Positions 26,600 through 35,457 of a DNA stretch of 64,000 nt are shown here, one piece after another. A program made the position numbers and the translations under genes. This DNA comes from Muribaculaceae bacterium. Its GTDB lineage: Bacteria; Bacteroidota; Bacteroidia; Bacteroidales; Muribaculaceae. Each line of letters begins with the position of its first letter. The stretch's first letter is position 1. The notes beneath the pieces were generated by a model that saw only the letters and a program-made list of their open reading frames with translations, ran no database searches and had not been told where the DNA came from. Location: contig WGUO01000009.1 in the NCBI GenBank assembly GCA_014867205.1, positions 35,553 through 99,552 of the forward strand. The letters are read 5' to 3'.

Positions 26600-26621
26600 A
26601 AAGTATGATATATCATATTTC
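26600..26621. promoter_or_regulatory. Candidate HipB operator O2
   Basis: AAAGTAT, 8 nt (GATATATC), ATATTTC at 26600-26621: same left half-site and spacing as O1, one mismatch in the right half. Its centre lies 61 bp from that of O1 and 20 nt before the -33 box of the divergent small gene. Confidence 0.65.
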
Positions 26622-26640
26622 TGTCGCTTGCAAAAAAACA

Positions 26641-26672
26641 TTTGGTGGATTTATGAAAAAGTATTAACTTTG
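26641..26672 (+). promoter_or_regulatory. Promoter of the 52-codon gene
   Basis: TTTG (26641-26644), 20 nt, TAACTTTG (26665-26672), ideal boxes. The predicted transcript starts about 15 nt before ATG 26694. Confidence 0.75.
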
Positions 26673-26693
26673 CGCCCAATTAAAACGAAACAA

Positions 26694-26852
26694 ATGGCAA
26701 GACAGCATTGCATCATACGAATCAGCAAAGGTATTCAAAGCTTAAAAGGCTTTGAACGCAATGCGTTTGTGCTTATGCCGTCAACAACAGGCACATCATA
26801 TTGCGGAGCTGTCCGACCGGTTTGTTTCAGTAACCCAACTGACATAAGTTAG
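26694..26852 (+). CDS. Small 52-residue protein (or small RNA unit) divergent from hipBST
   Basis: This is a self-contained transcription unit: ideal promoter, 52-codon frame, then an intrinsic terminator 28 nt after the stop. The protein (MARQHCIIRISKGIQSLKG..., ending CFSNPTDIS) is basic at the N-terminus, has three Cys and a Thr/Ser-rich middle, and has no signal peptide or membrane helix. I do not recognise it. Its promoter shares the intergenic region, and operator O2, with the hipBST operon, so HipB may control both. An alternative is that the ~240-nt transcript acts as an RNA and the frame is incidental. Confidence 0.55.
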   Translation: MARQHCIIRISKGIQSLKGFERNAFVLMPSTTGTSYCGAVRPVCFSNPTDIS

Positions 26853-26879
26853 TCTACAAATACAGACTACTGAGATATA

Positions 26880-26926
26880 ACGACTGTCGGAAAGTCCTTA
26901 CCAAGCTTCCCGACAGTCGTTTTTTG
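26880..26926 (+). terminator. Intrinsic terminator
   Basis: ACGACTGTCGG (26880-26890) pairs with CCGACAGTCGT (26910-26920) across a 19-nt loop, followed by six T. Strong rho-independent terminator for the small gene. Confidence 0.85.
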
Positions 26927-27008
26927 TGTCCAAACCGATATAACCTTCTCCATCGCGATTAGCTGCGGACACATATTCAATAACCGCGTCTTATGACGCA
27001 TAATTCGA

Positions 27009-28139
27009 ATGAAAATGAAATTTAATGATCAAAAGAAATTATATCGCCAGAATGCTATGACTCAGTCAGACATCCTCTACCTCCCTGACAGTCGCGATCT
27101 TGATGTGACCGTTGTTTCGGGGAAGTGTGCTGATATCGTACGCAGCATACATGACGCGATGGGACGTCTCGCACCCATGGGTGACGACGAGAGGAGAAGT
27201 CTTTGGTTTGAGGTTAAGGGCAAGAGGTGGGAGTGGTATAGATTGTCGGTATCAACCTATAAGGATTGCCATTATCTTTATATCACCGGAGACACTTATG
27301 ACCATCATGTATTTTGTGACAAGGAAGATTGTAATTCCCGCCATTGTTTCTATGAGGATGAACTCGTCGGAATATTCTCAAAAGTCGAGAAGTATGTTGC
27401 CGGACTCGTTGACAACATCTTGTCTGCGCCCGAACAATATAATTCGTATGTTGAGAAATATTTGAGTTACTACCGGAGAGAAGGGTTGATAAAGAGGTCA
27501 GTCCTGAACTCTTTGATTCCTGACAATAGCTATGACGGAATCGATATACCTCGGGTAATCAACATATATGAGAATCAAGTTGAGCCTACTCGGTTCTCTG
27601 AGATGACCCTCAGACGCTATATGCACTATTGGCGTATAGCATACGAAGCTGTATATGGCAGCATGTCTGGAGATGATATCGAAGTCTTCCGGCATTCAAG
27701 CAAAGGATATGAGGCAAGAGAATATAATCTTGATTCTGAGGACGATTTCAGAAGATGGAAGTCCGATGTCTCACCTTATCATGGCTTTGATGTGGTGTAT
27801 GCGAGAGTTCACATGTACCCTACATATTCTAATGGACAATGGCATTTTTATGTCGGCACCGGTAGTTATTGGAATCTTGATGATTGCTTCCGGGCTGTCG
27901 TAAGATTGTCTGATGCCGGAATATCGGTTGAATTGGGAGAAGTCGATCATATTCTCGGAATCTTGAAGGAAACCGACTATGTAGAGATTACCCCTTATGC
28001 GTATCGATATATGCAGGGCGATGATATCGGTAGCCAGATGAAACTCCCTTATCCTGACGAAGTCGGCAAGGATGTCATCAAGGAAATAATCGCAAACACT
28101 AAATGGAATAAGCTTGAGAAGGTAAGCCCTCTCGCTTAA
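27009..28139 (+). CDS. Uncharacterised protein in a metallophosphoesterase operon
   Basis: I do not recognise this 376-residue protein. It is rich in Tyr, Asp and Arg, has no signal peptide or membrane segment, and contains a possible metal-binding cluster (YDHHVFCDKEDCNSRHCFYEDE, written here only as position about 98-120 with HH, C, C, H, C). It is followed after 20 nt by two phosphoesterase genes on the same strand, so it likely works with them. The start ATG 27009 has a second Met two codons later. Confidence 0.65.
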   Translation: MKMKFNDQKKLYRQNAMTQSDILYLPDSRDLDVTVVSGKCADIVRSIHDAMGRLAPMGDDERRSLWFEVKGKRWEWYRLSVSTYKDCHYLYITGDTYDHHVFCDKEDCNSRHCFYEDELVGIFSKVEKYVAGLVDNILSAPEQYNSYVEKYLSYYRREGLIKRSVLNSLIPDNSYDGIDIPRVINIYENQVEPTRFSEMTLRRYMHYWRIAYEAVYGSMSGDDIEVFRHSSKGYEAREYNLDSEDDFRRWKSDVSPYHGFDVVYARVHMYPTYSNGQWHFYVGTGSYWNLDDCFRAVVRLSDAGISVELGEVDHILGILKETDYVEITPYAYRYMQGDDIGSQMKLPYPDEVGKDVIKEIIANTKWNKLEKVSPLA

Positions 28140-28159
28140 CAACTTAACAATAAGGAAAT

Positions 28160-28945
28160 ATGAAAATACAATACGCATCTGACCTCCATTTGGAGTTTCA
28201 TGAAAACAGCCGCTGGCTGAAAGAGAATCTGCTGGTAGCAGTCGGCGATGTTCTGATATTAGCCGGAGACATCGGCTATCTCGGTGATGACAACTATACG
28301 CATCATCCCTTCTGGGACTGGTGTGCCGACTCGTTCCGGCAGACTATTGTCATCCTCGGGAATCACGAGCTGTACAGGAGTTTCGACATCAACAACCTCC
28401 ACGAAGGCTGGCAGCTCGATATTCGTCCCAATGTCAAGGTGTGCTATAACCGTGTGATTCAGTTGGCTCCCAATATCGATCTTATCGCGTCAACTCTTTG
28501 GGCAAAAATTCACCCGTGGGATGAGTATCAGACCGAACGCGGAGTGACCGACTTCCATCGCATACGCAACGGACAGTTCCGTCTCTCCTCCCAGCGTTTC
28601 AATCAGGAGCATGAGCGTTGCCGTGAGTTTATCGAGAGAAGTGTAGAGCAGAGTAACGCAAAGCACATTATCGTCGCCACACATCATGTGCCGTCGTTCG
28701 AGCTTATGGCAAACGAGTTCGAGGGTAGTCCGATAAACGGTGCCTTTACATCCGAACTTGGCGACTTTATTGCCAGTAGCCGTATCGAATACTGGATATA
28801 TGGCCATTCGCATCGAAACATAAACAAAACCATCGGCAATACCCGGTGCATCTGTAATCAGCTTGGTTACACCTTTCATGGTGAGCAGGCCGATTTCCGC
28901 CGGGATGCCATAATAGAAATAAATGACAATGAACTACAAGTTTGA
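28160..28945 (+). CDS. Calcineurin-like metallophosphoesterase
   Basis: The 261-residue protein has the full motif set: ASDLHLEF (DxH), LAGDIGYLGD (GD), LGNHELYR (GNHE), ATHHVPS (H) and YGHSHRNIN (GHxH). It has no signal peptide, so it is cytosolic. The end overlaps the next phosphoesterase by 23 nt, suggesting coupled translation. The substrate is unknown; cytosolic family members include nucleases, cyclic-nucleotide phosphodiesterases and nucleotide hydrolases. Confidence 0.9.
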   Translation: MKIQYASDLHLEFHENSRWLKENLLVAVGDVLILAGDIGYLGDDNYTHHPFWDWCADSFRQTIVILGNHELYRSFDINNLHEGWQLDIRPNVKVCYNRVIQLAPNIDLIASTLWAKIHPWDEYQTERGVTDFHRIRNGQFRLSSQRFNQEHERCREFIERSVEQSNAKHIIVATHHVPSFELMANEFEGSPINGAFTSELGDFIASSRIEYWIYGHSHRNINKTIGNTRCICNQLGYTFHGEQADFRRDAIIEINDNELQV

Positions 28946-29504
28946 CGGTGACCGGTTGTTCTTCACTTCCGACACCCATTTCAACCATACCAACATACTG
29001 CAATATTGCAATCGCCCGTTCAAGACTGTCGACCAGATGAACGAAACCATCATCACTAACTGGAACAGAGTGGTTGGACCGGATGATGTAATCTTCCATC
29101 TCGGAGACTTCTGTCTCGGTGGAGCTGAAGAGTGGAATAAGATTCTTGACCGTCTAAAGGGCAGAATCTACCTCGTTCTCGGTAATCATGATCTCAAGAA
29201 TATCCGACAAGGTTTCATAGATAGGTTCGAGCATGTTGCAATGTCGATGTGCATACAGGTCGGGAAGAAGAAAATCTACCTGAACCACTTCCCTTATTTG
29301 TGCTTTGATGGTGGCTATCATAACGATGTATGGCAACTGTTCGGTCATGTGCATACCCGCCCATCGAACACCGGGATTGACGCAGGACGCCTTCAGTACC
29401 TCTTCCCGACACAGTTTGATGTCGGCGTAGACAACAATAACTTTACGCCTCTGTCTTTCGATGAGGTACGACACAAGATTCAAAGGCAGATTGAATCGAA
29501 CTAA
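28923..29504 (+). CDS. Calcineurin-like metallophosphoesterase, phage/mobile-type
   Basis: The 193-residue protein carries FTSDTHFNHTNILQYCNRPF, the hallmark start of a short phosphoesterase group common in phages and mobile elements, then HLGDFCLGG, LGNHDLK, NHFPYLCF and FGHVHTRP. It is probably a cytosolic phosphodiesterase or phosphatase. Start candidates ATG 28923 and ATG 28929 both lie inside the preceding gene. With the 376-residue protein and the first phosphoesterase it forms a three-gene unit. Confidence 0.9.
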   Translation: MTMNYKFDGDRLFFTSDTHFNHTNILQYCNRPFKTVDQMNETIITNWNRVVGPDDVIFHLGDFCLGGAEEWNKILDRLKGRIYLVLGNHDLKNIRQGFIDRFEHVAMSMCIQVGKKKIYLNHFPYLCFDGGYHNDVWQLFGHVHTRPSNTGIDAGRLQYLFPTQFDVGVDNNNFTPLSFDEVRHKIQRQIESN

Positions 29505-29577
29505 GTATTTACCTTCTCAACGGCGTCTTGTCTGCTAACGAGATGCCGTTGTCTTCTTGCTCATACGATTATGCCCT

Positions 29578-30609
29578 TCAATCCGGATAGATGGCGATTT
29601 TGATGACGCCGTCGGAGCGGTTAGCGAAGAGGGTGTATGCTTCCTGGATGCGGCTGAGAGGGTAGCGATGGGTTATCAGATGGGTTGTGTCAATCTTACC
29701 TTCGGAAATCAGCTGCATGATTTTGTCGCAGTCGCAGGCATCGACACCGCCGGTCTTGAATGTGAGATTCTTGCCATACATCCACGGCAAGGGCAATATC
29801 TGTTCTTTCTCGTAGAGGGCGACAATCGTAACAATGGCATTTGGACGGGCACAACGCCAAGCCAACTCAAACGTATCTTCACCTCCGGCGACCTCAATCA
29901 CGCGGTCGGCGCCACGGCCCTCTGTCAATGAATTAAGGGATTCAACGCATTTTGTCGGATCAACAACTTCGACATTCGGATAATGCTGCCGAACAAACTC
30001 ACGGCGACCTTCGTCAGCCTCACAAACTACAATCTGTCGAGGATTATACAACTGTACACATTCCAACGTGCATAACCCGGTTGGTCCGGCACCGATAATC
30101 AGTACTGTATCTTCCTCGGAAATTTCGGAAATCTTGGCAGCCCAATAGCCGGTAGCGAGTATGTCACCTACAAATAGAGCCTGCTCATCACTCACGTTGT
30201 CGGGAATAGGAGTAAGGCCATTGTCGGCATACGGCACTCGGACATATTCCGTCTGACCGCCGTCGATTCGGCATCCTAACATCCAGCCGCCGGAAGTGCA
30301 GTTGTTCACATATCTCCGCCGGCAGTAGAAACACTCGCCGCAGAATGTCTCCACATTCACCGCTACCCTGTCGCCCGGTTTGACATTGGAGACTTCCTCT
30401 CCTACCCGCTCCACGATACCCACCAGTTCATGTCCCACAGTAATGCCGACCTCAGCCTGCGGCACTGCCCCATGCAGAATATGAAGGTCTGACGAGCAGA
30501 TGCTCGAAAGAGTAACCCTAACCACGGCATCCTTCGGGCTCAAAATTTCCGGGTTCGGTTTTTCAATCAGCTCAAACCGTCCCGGCTCGGTATATGTCAA
30601 TGCTTTCAT
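29578..30609 (-). CDS. Zinc-dependent medium-chain alcohol dehydrogenase
   Basis: The 343-residue MDR enzyme has the catalytic zinc ligands CSSDLH (Cys and the following region) and GHELVG (His-Glu), the structural zinc cluster CGECFYCRRRYVNNC, and the Rossmann motif IGAGPTGLCTLE, followed by VVCEAD (acidic residue, NAD preference). It would oxidise an alcohol or polyol with NAD. I start at MKALTYTEPGRFE (30609), the normal start of this family; the longer frame runs into the neighbouring gene. The first 38 nt overlap the end of the VbhA-like gene upstream. Confidence 0.9.
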   Translation of the reverse strand: MKALTYTEPGRFELIEKPNPEILSPKDAVVRVTLSSICSSDLHILHGAVPQAEVGITVGHELVGIVERVGEEVSNVKPGDRVAVNVETFCGECFYCRRRYVNNCTSGGWMLGCRIDGGQTEYVRVPYADNGLTPIPDNVSDEQALFVGDILATGYWAAKISEISEEDTVLIIGAGPTGLCTLECVQLYNPRQIVVCEADEGRREFVRQHYPNVEVVDPTKCVESLNSLTEGRGADRVIEVAGGEDTFELAWRCARPNAIVTIVALYEKEQILPLPWMYGKNLTFKTGGVDACDCDKIMQLISEGKIDTTHLITHRYPLSRIQEAYTLFANRSDGVIKIAIYPD

Positions 30610-30973
30610 CTCGATTTTTTCTATTCTTCTTTTTATCAAGTTCTGCATACAAAGCCGGTCGGAGATTCCGGTTATATTCCTCAATCTCTTTTATCTTCGG
30701 AGAATCAGGTGGTATGATTTCATAGCCTCCATTAAGCCATGTTTGTGGTTCATTATCCCCATAGTGCTCCTTAAACCTTTGGCTGACTTCCTCACGGGTA
30801 ATCTTTCCCTTGACATTATTGATTGCCAAATCAAGCAAAAATGCAGACACATTCAGTTCTGTCGCATCTTGCAGACCGATACTGATAAGCCACGCATCTG
30901 CAAGTTCTCTTATCATTGGATTATCGCTGTGTGATAACTCAACCAATTCCTGATATTTATCCTTGTATGCCAT
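30572..30973 (-). CDS. Orphan VbhA-like antitoxin-domain protein
   Basis: The 133-residue protein begins MAYKDKYQELVELSHSDNP and contains WLISIGLQDATELNVSAFLL and NVKGKITREEVSQRFKEHY. It aligns well with the first ~70 residues of the Fic protein at 2926-4023 (MPYEDRYKEF, WSMAIGLQDVDRL, NIEGKISSEEVSKRLEEYY). There is no Fic domain after it; instead a lysine/aspartate-rich tail. It may be a stand-alone antitoxin left after loss of its Fic partner, or a truncated fusion. It lies downstream of a RhuM fragment. Confidence 0.65.
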   Translation of the reverse strand: MAYKDKYQELVELSHSDNPMIRELADAWLISIGLQDATELNVSAFLLDLAINNVKGKITREEVSQRFKEHYGDNEPQTWLNGGYEIIPPDSPKIKEIEEYNRNLRPALYAELDKKKNRKNRDESIDIYRAGTV

Positions 30974-31040
30974 TGGTTTGTAATTTTTGATATACCAACT
31001 ACCGAGGATTTCTCGGTGGTATAACTGTAACATCTGAGCG

Positions 31041-31274
31041 AACTTTTTACATTTGGGGAACAGTTGAAGCTGATTGAAACTCATCTTCGGTAAAAATACT
31101 ATTTAAATGTTTGCTCATTGCTGGCACACCCACATCAAACAGTTGCGCCATAGCTTTCAGCGTACACCAAACAGATTCATTATGGTACACAACCGGCACG
31201 CCATCTTCCTTCCCCTCGATTTGAAAAATCAGGAACTCCGCACTGCTATTTCGTATCTCTAATTTCTTTGACAT
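31041..31274 (-). pseudogene. RhuM-family gene fragment (N-terminal part only)
   Basis: From MSKKLEIRNSSAEFLIFQIEG to LKAMAQLFDVGVPAMSKHLNSIFTEDEF the frame follows the N-terminal region of RhuM-family proteins. It then diverges (QSASTVPQM) and stops, lacking the large remainder of the family's ~330 residues. The start is 11 nt from the left end of the IS5-type element, so both ends of the old gene have been disturbed. Confidence 0.65.
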
Positions 31275-31284
31275 TGTCATTGAA

Positions 31285-32186
31285 GTTGTTTAAGCGCTTG
31301 TTTAAAAACAAATGTGAATGAAAAATGAGCATCAGTCGGATGCTCAGGCATTTATCCTTTGAGAATTGTTTAAATAAAAGAATAAACACAAACAAACTCA
31401 AAGAAATATGTATCTGACCGATTTGACCGATGCTCAGAAGGAGTATATAAAAGGAACAATTCTGATGGACAATTGGCGTAGCAAATATGATTTTTTTCTC
31501 ATGCTTGACGCGATAATCTACATAGATGTCAGCGGCAGCCAATGGCGACTGTTTCCGAAGGAATACCCCAAGTGGCAGACGGTCTATTACTATTTCAGGC
31601 GCTGGGGCGCAATGGATGCATTTTCTGAACTTGAGGACAGTCTTGTGGAGAAAGTCAGACTCAGAAGAGGAGAATCGCCACACCCGACCATCGGTGCCAT
31701 AGACAGTGAGAGTTCCCGTTCCGCTCTTCCTCGTTCTCAAAAGGGAATTGACGGCAATAAGAAGGTCAAAGGTGTGAAACGTAACATAATAACAGACAAG
31801 GACGGAGATATTCTGGAAGTATCCACAACTCCTGCCAATATCCATGATTCCAAGTCTGCATACGCTCTTGTGGCAATGCTTGTCGTCGCTTTTCCCTGGA
31901 TAAGACGCATCTATGCTGACAGAGGCTATCGTGGAAATTTCATAGAGGAGGCCAAGCATGATTTTGGAATTGACGTAGAGATCACACATTCAAATTATTC
32001 CGGTAAGTTTGTCCCGGCCAAGAAAAGATGGGTCGTGGAGAGGGCTTTCGCATGGCTTGAAGATTTCAGACGATTATGCCGAAAGTACGAAGAAACGACA
32101 GAAGCCGCCAACGAAATGCTTATGGTCGCAGAGGTTATGATTACCCTACGCAAACTCACTTCCGTTAACAATCGTTTTTAAACAAC
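31285..32186 (+). mobile_element. IS5-family insertion sequence (~0.9 kb)
   Basis: Ends share GTTGTTTAA (31285-31293) and TTAAACAAC (32178-32186), with looser matching further in. The element encodes one intact transposase. I could not define a convincing target duplication. Confidence 0.75.
31408..32181 (+). CDS. IS5-family DDE transposase
   Basis: The 257-residue transposase has an N-terminal DUF4096-like region (MYLTDLTDAQKEYIKGTIL..., GSQWRLFPKEYPKWQTVYYYFRRW) and a DDE domain: GAIDSESSRS (first D), IYADRGYRGNF (second D, DxGYxG) and WVVERAFAWLEDFRRL (E in the VVERxFAWL motif). This is the IS1031/IS427-like branch of IS5. It is complete, so the element may be active. Confidence 0.92.
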   Translation: MYLTDLTDAQKEYIKGTILMDNWRSKYDFFLMLDAIIYIDVSGSQWRLFPKEYPKWQTVYYYFRRWGAMDAFSELEDSLVEKVRLRRGESPHPTIGAIDSESSRSALPRSQKGIDGNKKVKGVKRNIITDKDGDILEVSTTPANIHDSKSAYALVAMLVVAFPWIRRIYADRGYRGNFIEEAKHDFGIDVEITHSNYSGKFVPAKKRWVVERAFAWLEDFRRLCRKYEETTEAANEMLMVAEVMITLRKLTSVNNRF

Positions 32187-32467
32187 CTCTTATACAACAC
32201 GAAGACTATTTACGAGCTATAAGATTAGGGTTAGGGACAGCTGCATTGGTTATCCAGAAGGACGGATAAGACAGTCTGCAGGCTCAAACCAATAGGGATT
32301 GCGGAGTGTTAAACATTATAAAAGTGTTAAACATTATAAATGGGTAAGAGGTATCGGCGATAGTGAGGAAGCTTCCGGACTGACACCTCTGCCGGTTTCG
32401 CGAATTTCTACTATATACCATACAATTGCTATTGAAACTAAACCGTTTCAACAAAAAATGTTGAGTT
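32187..32467. other. Gap with two 18-bp tandem repeats
   Basis: AGTGTTAAACATTATAAA occurs twice in tandem at 32305-32340. It lies upstream of the dehydrogenase gene and could be part of its control region. Nothing else is recognisable. Confidence 0.6.
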
Positions 32468-35260
32468 ATGGATCTTGAGAGAATGTTGACCGATACGTTC
32501 GGCCGTGATAAAGTGCTGTCAGGCAGATTATGGCGCGAGGTCTATGCACGCGACGCCTCTTATTTCAGGATACTTCCGCAGGCTGTCGTCAGGCCCAGTA
32601 CGGTCGATGACATCTCGCAGTTGCTCGCCATTGCCGGGCAGCATGGAGTGGGGGTGACGTTCCGCGCCGGGGGCACATCGCTCAGCGGCCAGACTGTCAA
32701 CGACGGTATTATCTGCGAGATTCGCACAGGATGGCACGGATATGAAATCCGCAACGGTGGGCGGAAGGTCTGGTTTGAGCCGGGCGTTACCGCTGAGCAA
32801 CTGAACGCATACCTCAATCCGCACCATACGCATATCGGGCCCGACCCTGCCAGTTCATCCGCAGCCATGATGGGTGGTATCCTCTCGAACAACTCAAGCG
32901 GAATGCAGGCCGGTGTGGCCCATAATTCCTACCACACGCTCAGTTCGATTCAGTTCATGCTGGCCAACGGCCACCGCTATGACAGCGGCTCGGCTGCCGA
33001 CCGCAGGAGGTTCGAGCGCGACGAGCCTGAGCTCTGCCGCGGACTGATGGATATACGCACGCGAATCCTCGCCGACAACGAGATGCGCGAACGCATTGTT
33101 CGCAAGTACAGCATCAAGAACGTGACCGGCTACGCAATGAACTCGTTTGTCGACTTCGACAACCCTATGGATATCTTCGCCCACCTCATCATCGGCTCTG
33201 AGGGGACTCTTGCCTATATAATCTCGGCTGAGCTTAACACGCTTCCGCTCTATTCTGTCTACAGCAGCTCGATGCTATATTTCCCCGACGTCACCTCTGC
33301 TGCCGCCTCTGCTGCGCTGCTCGGGCAGCATGGTGCGCTCGCAGTGGAGATGATGGACTACGCCTCGCTCGTCAGTTATCTGGGCAAGAAGAATGACATG
33401 CCGGCGGGTACGACCGCCATGCTTGTCGATATCGGCGCCGACTCGCCCGAGGAGATGCGGCATCTCACCGAGACGCTCGACCCGGAGTTCCGCAAGATCG
33501 CGCACCTGAGCCGTTTCGATCCCTTTACGCATACGGTTGACGAGCGTGCCCGGCTCTGGCGGATGCGCGACGGCATATTCCCCTGCGTGGCCGGAGCGCG
33601 TACCCCGGGTGCGACTGTCATCCTCGAGGATGTCGCCGCTCCGGTCGAGAGCCTTGACCGCCTCGTCGACGGCGTGCAGCGCCTTTTCAAGAAATATGAC
33701 TATGACGGCGCCATATTCGGCCATGCCCGCGACGGCAACATACACCCAATGCTTACCTCCGACATGTCCTCGGAGCGCGAGACCGTGCGGTTCCGCAATT
33801 TCATGGACGACTTTGTCGACTGCGTGCTTCGTCTCGATGGCTCACTCAAGGGCGAGCATGGCACAGGCCGGGCGATAGCACCCTTTGTAGAGCGAGAGTG
33901 GGGGGCTGACATATATGCGCTCATGAAAGAGGTCAAAAGTCTGGCCGATCCGGGCAATCTCCTGAATCCGGGCGTAATCATCAACGATGATCCCGATTGC
34001 TTCATAAAGCCGATGAAGCGGATGACCCTTTTCGGCGACAGTCTGGGCTATTCGCATGCCGACAAATGCATGGAGTGCGGATATTGCGAGCATGTCTGCC
34101 CGACGCGTGACATCACGCTGACTCCCCGGCAGCGGCTTCAGGCATTGCGCGTCATTGCCGAGACCAATGATCCTGAACTGCGCAAGCAGTACCGGTTCAT
34201 TGGCGAGGAGACCTGCTGTGCCGACGCATCCTGCATGCGGCCCTGCCCGATGGATATCTCCACCGCCGAGGTTACCGACCGGGTCAGGGCGAAATCTGAC
34301 CCTCGCCTGATGGAAAGGATGCTGAGCGCGAGCGCCGGACATTACGGCACGATGGAGACAACTATACGCGCCCTGCTCAAGACAGCGGTCGCCACTCAGA
34401 AGGTCATAACGCCCTATCCGCTGATATGGGCCACGGACTTCCTGCACCGCATCTATGACCAGGCACCGCATTGGTCCCGACATTTCGCGATGCCGGCCAA
34501 ACTCCACTGGCAGGAACTGGAGAATCCCGACTTCGTGCTCTTCCCGGCCTGTGTCACGAGGATTTTCGGAGGGTCGTCGCTGGGGAAGAACGACCAGGTG
34601 ACTGTTACTTTGCGCGTTGCCGAGAGGGCAGGGCTTCGAATGTCGCTTCCGCGTGAGATGCACGGCGTCTGCTGCTCGCAGATATGGCTTCACAAGGGGG
34701 ACCCCGAGGGGCAGCGCATCATGGCCAACGAGACGGTCGAGAGGTTCTACCGGCTGAGTGATTCCGGCCGCGTGCCGATAGTGTGCGATACAACCTCATG
34801 TACCCACACTATGTTGAGTTCGATGAGGGATTGCCTGACCGAGGAGAACCGTAAGCATTACGACTCTCTAAAGATTATCGACATAACCCAGTGGCTGGCC
34901 GACCATGTGTTGTCCCGGCTGAGGGTGGCGAACCCCAAGCGGAGCGTGCTGCTGCATCCGACATGTGCCTCGCGGCTGCTTGGGCTTCAGGATAAGATGG
35001 AGGGAATTGCACGTAAATGTGCAAAAGAAGTCACTATCCCGGTCAACAGCCAGTGCTGCGGAGCCGCGGGTGACCGTGGATTCATGTTTCCCGAGGTGGC
35101 ACGAAGTGCTGTCGCCGATGAACGCAGAGAGATTGAGAATAGAGAATTCGATGGCTGCTACTCACTCGCTCGTACATGCGAGATCTCGATGATGGACACC
35201 ATCGGGCGCCCCTACGAGTCGATTGTCTATCTTGTCGACGAGACGACACTTCCCATGTGA
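32468..35260 (+). CDS. FAD- and Fe-S-binding D-lactate/glycolate-type dehydrogenase
   Basis: The 930-residue fusion has an N-terminal FAD_binding_4 domain (VRPSTVDDISQLL, FRAGGTSLSGQT near residue 66, GPDPASSSAAMMGGILSNNSSG), a FAD-oxidase C domain (GHARDGNIHPML, LKGEHGTGRAIAP), a ferredoxin-like part (CMECGYCEHVCP near 533; CCADASCMRPCP) and two CCG-type domains (GVCCSQ; NSQCCGAAGDRG). This is the layout of membrane-associated D-lactate dehydrogenases (Dld-II-like) or GlcD-GlcF fusions, which pass electrons from a 2-hydroxy acid to quinone. The two substrates cannot be told apart from sequence alone. Confidence 0.88.
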   Translation: MDLERMLTDTFGRDKVLSGRLWREVYARDASYFRILPQAVVRPSTVDDISQLLAIAGQHGVGVTFRAGGTSLSGQTVNDGIICEIRTGWHGYEIRNGGRKVWFEPGVTAEQLNAYLNPHHTHIGPDPASSSAAMMGGILSNNSSGMQAGVAHNSYHTLSSIQFMLANGHRYDSGSAADRRRFERDEPELCRGLMDIRTRILADNEMRERIVRKYSIKNVTGYAMNSFVDFDNPMDIFAHLIIGSEGTLAYIISAELNTLPLYSVYSSSMLYFPDVTSAAASAALLGQHGALAVEMMDYASLVSYLGKKNDMPAGTTAMLVDIGADSPEEMRHLTETLDPEFRKIAHLSRFDPFTHTVDERARLWRMRDGIFPCVAGARTPGATVILEDVAAPVESLDRLVDGVQRLFKKYDYDGAIFGHARDGNIHPMLTSDMSSERETVRFRNFMDDFVDCVLRLDGSLKGEHGTGRAIAPFVEREWGADIYALMKEVKSLADPGNLLNPGVIINDDPDCFIKPMKRMTLFGDSLGYSHADKCMECGYCEHVCPTRDITLTPRQRLQALRVIAETNDPELRKQYRFIGEETCCADASCMRPCPMDISTAEVTDRVRAKSDPRLMERMLSASAGHYGTMETTIRALLKTAVATQKVITPYPLIWATDFLHRIYDQAPHWSRHFAMPAKLHWQELENPDFVLFPACVTRIFGGSSLGKNDQVTVTLRVAERAGLRMSLPREMHGVCCSQIWLHKGDPEGQRIMANETVERFYRLSDSGRVPIVCDTTSCTHTMLSSMRDCLTEENRKHYDSLKIIDITQWLADHVLSRLRVANPKRSVLLHPTCASRLLGLQDKMEGIARKCAKEVTIPVNSQCCGAAGDRGFMFPEVARSAVADERREIENREFDGCYSLARTCEISMMDTIGRPYESIVYLVDETTLPM

Positions 35261-35316
35261 TTCCGGTGAATCTCTAACAAATTTTGCATCATTGTGTGAT
35301 ATTTATGGGAATTTTG

Positions 35317-35347
35317 TTGGCGAAATGGTGTTAAATGTATAAATTTG
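35317..35347 (+). promoter_or_regulatory. Promoter for the secreted protein gene
   Basis: TTG (35317-35319), 20 nt, TAAATTTG (35340-35347). The leader to ATG 35458 would be about 100 nt. Confidence 0.6.
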
Positions 35348-35457
35348 CATGATGTGCGAGCTGAACGGTAGCGCAATTGTCAATGAGTTGCGATGTACAC
35401 TGCTCCCGGATGACACATTCTGTACAACATTTCAATACAACAATATCAACCGATATC

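Noticed and set aside
31246..31989. 247-codon minus-strand frame across the IS5 element
   Set aside because: It is antisense to the intact transposase and has no recognisable protein features.
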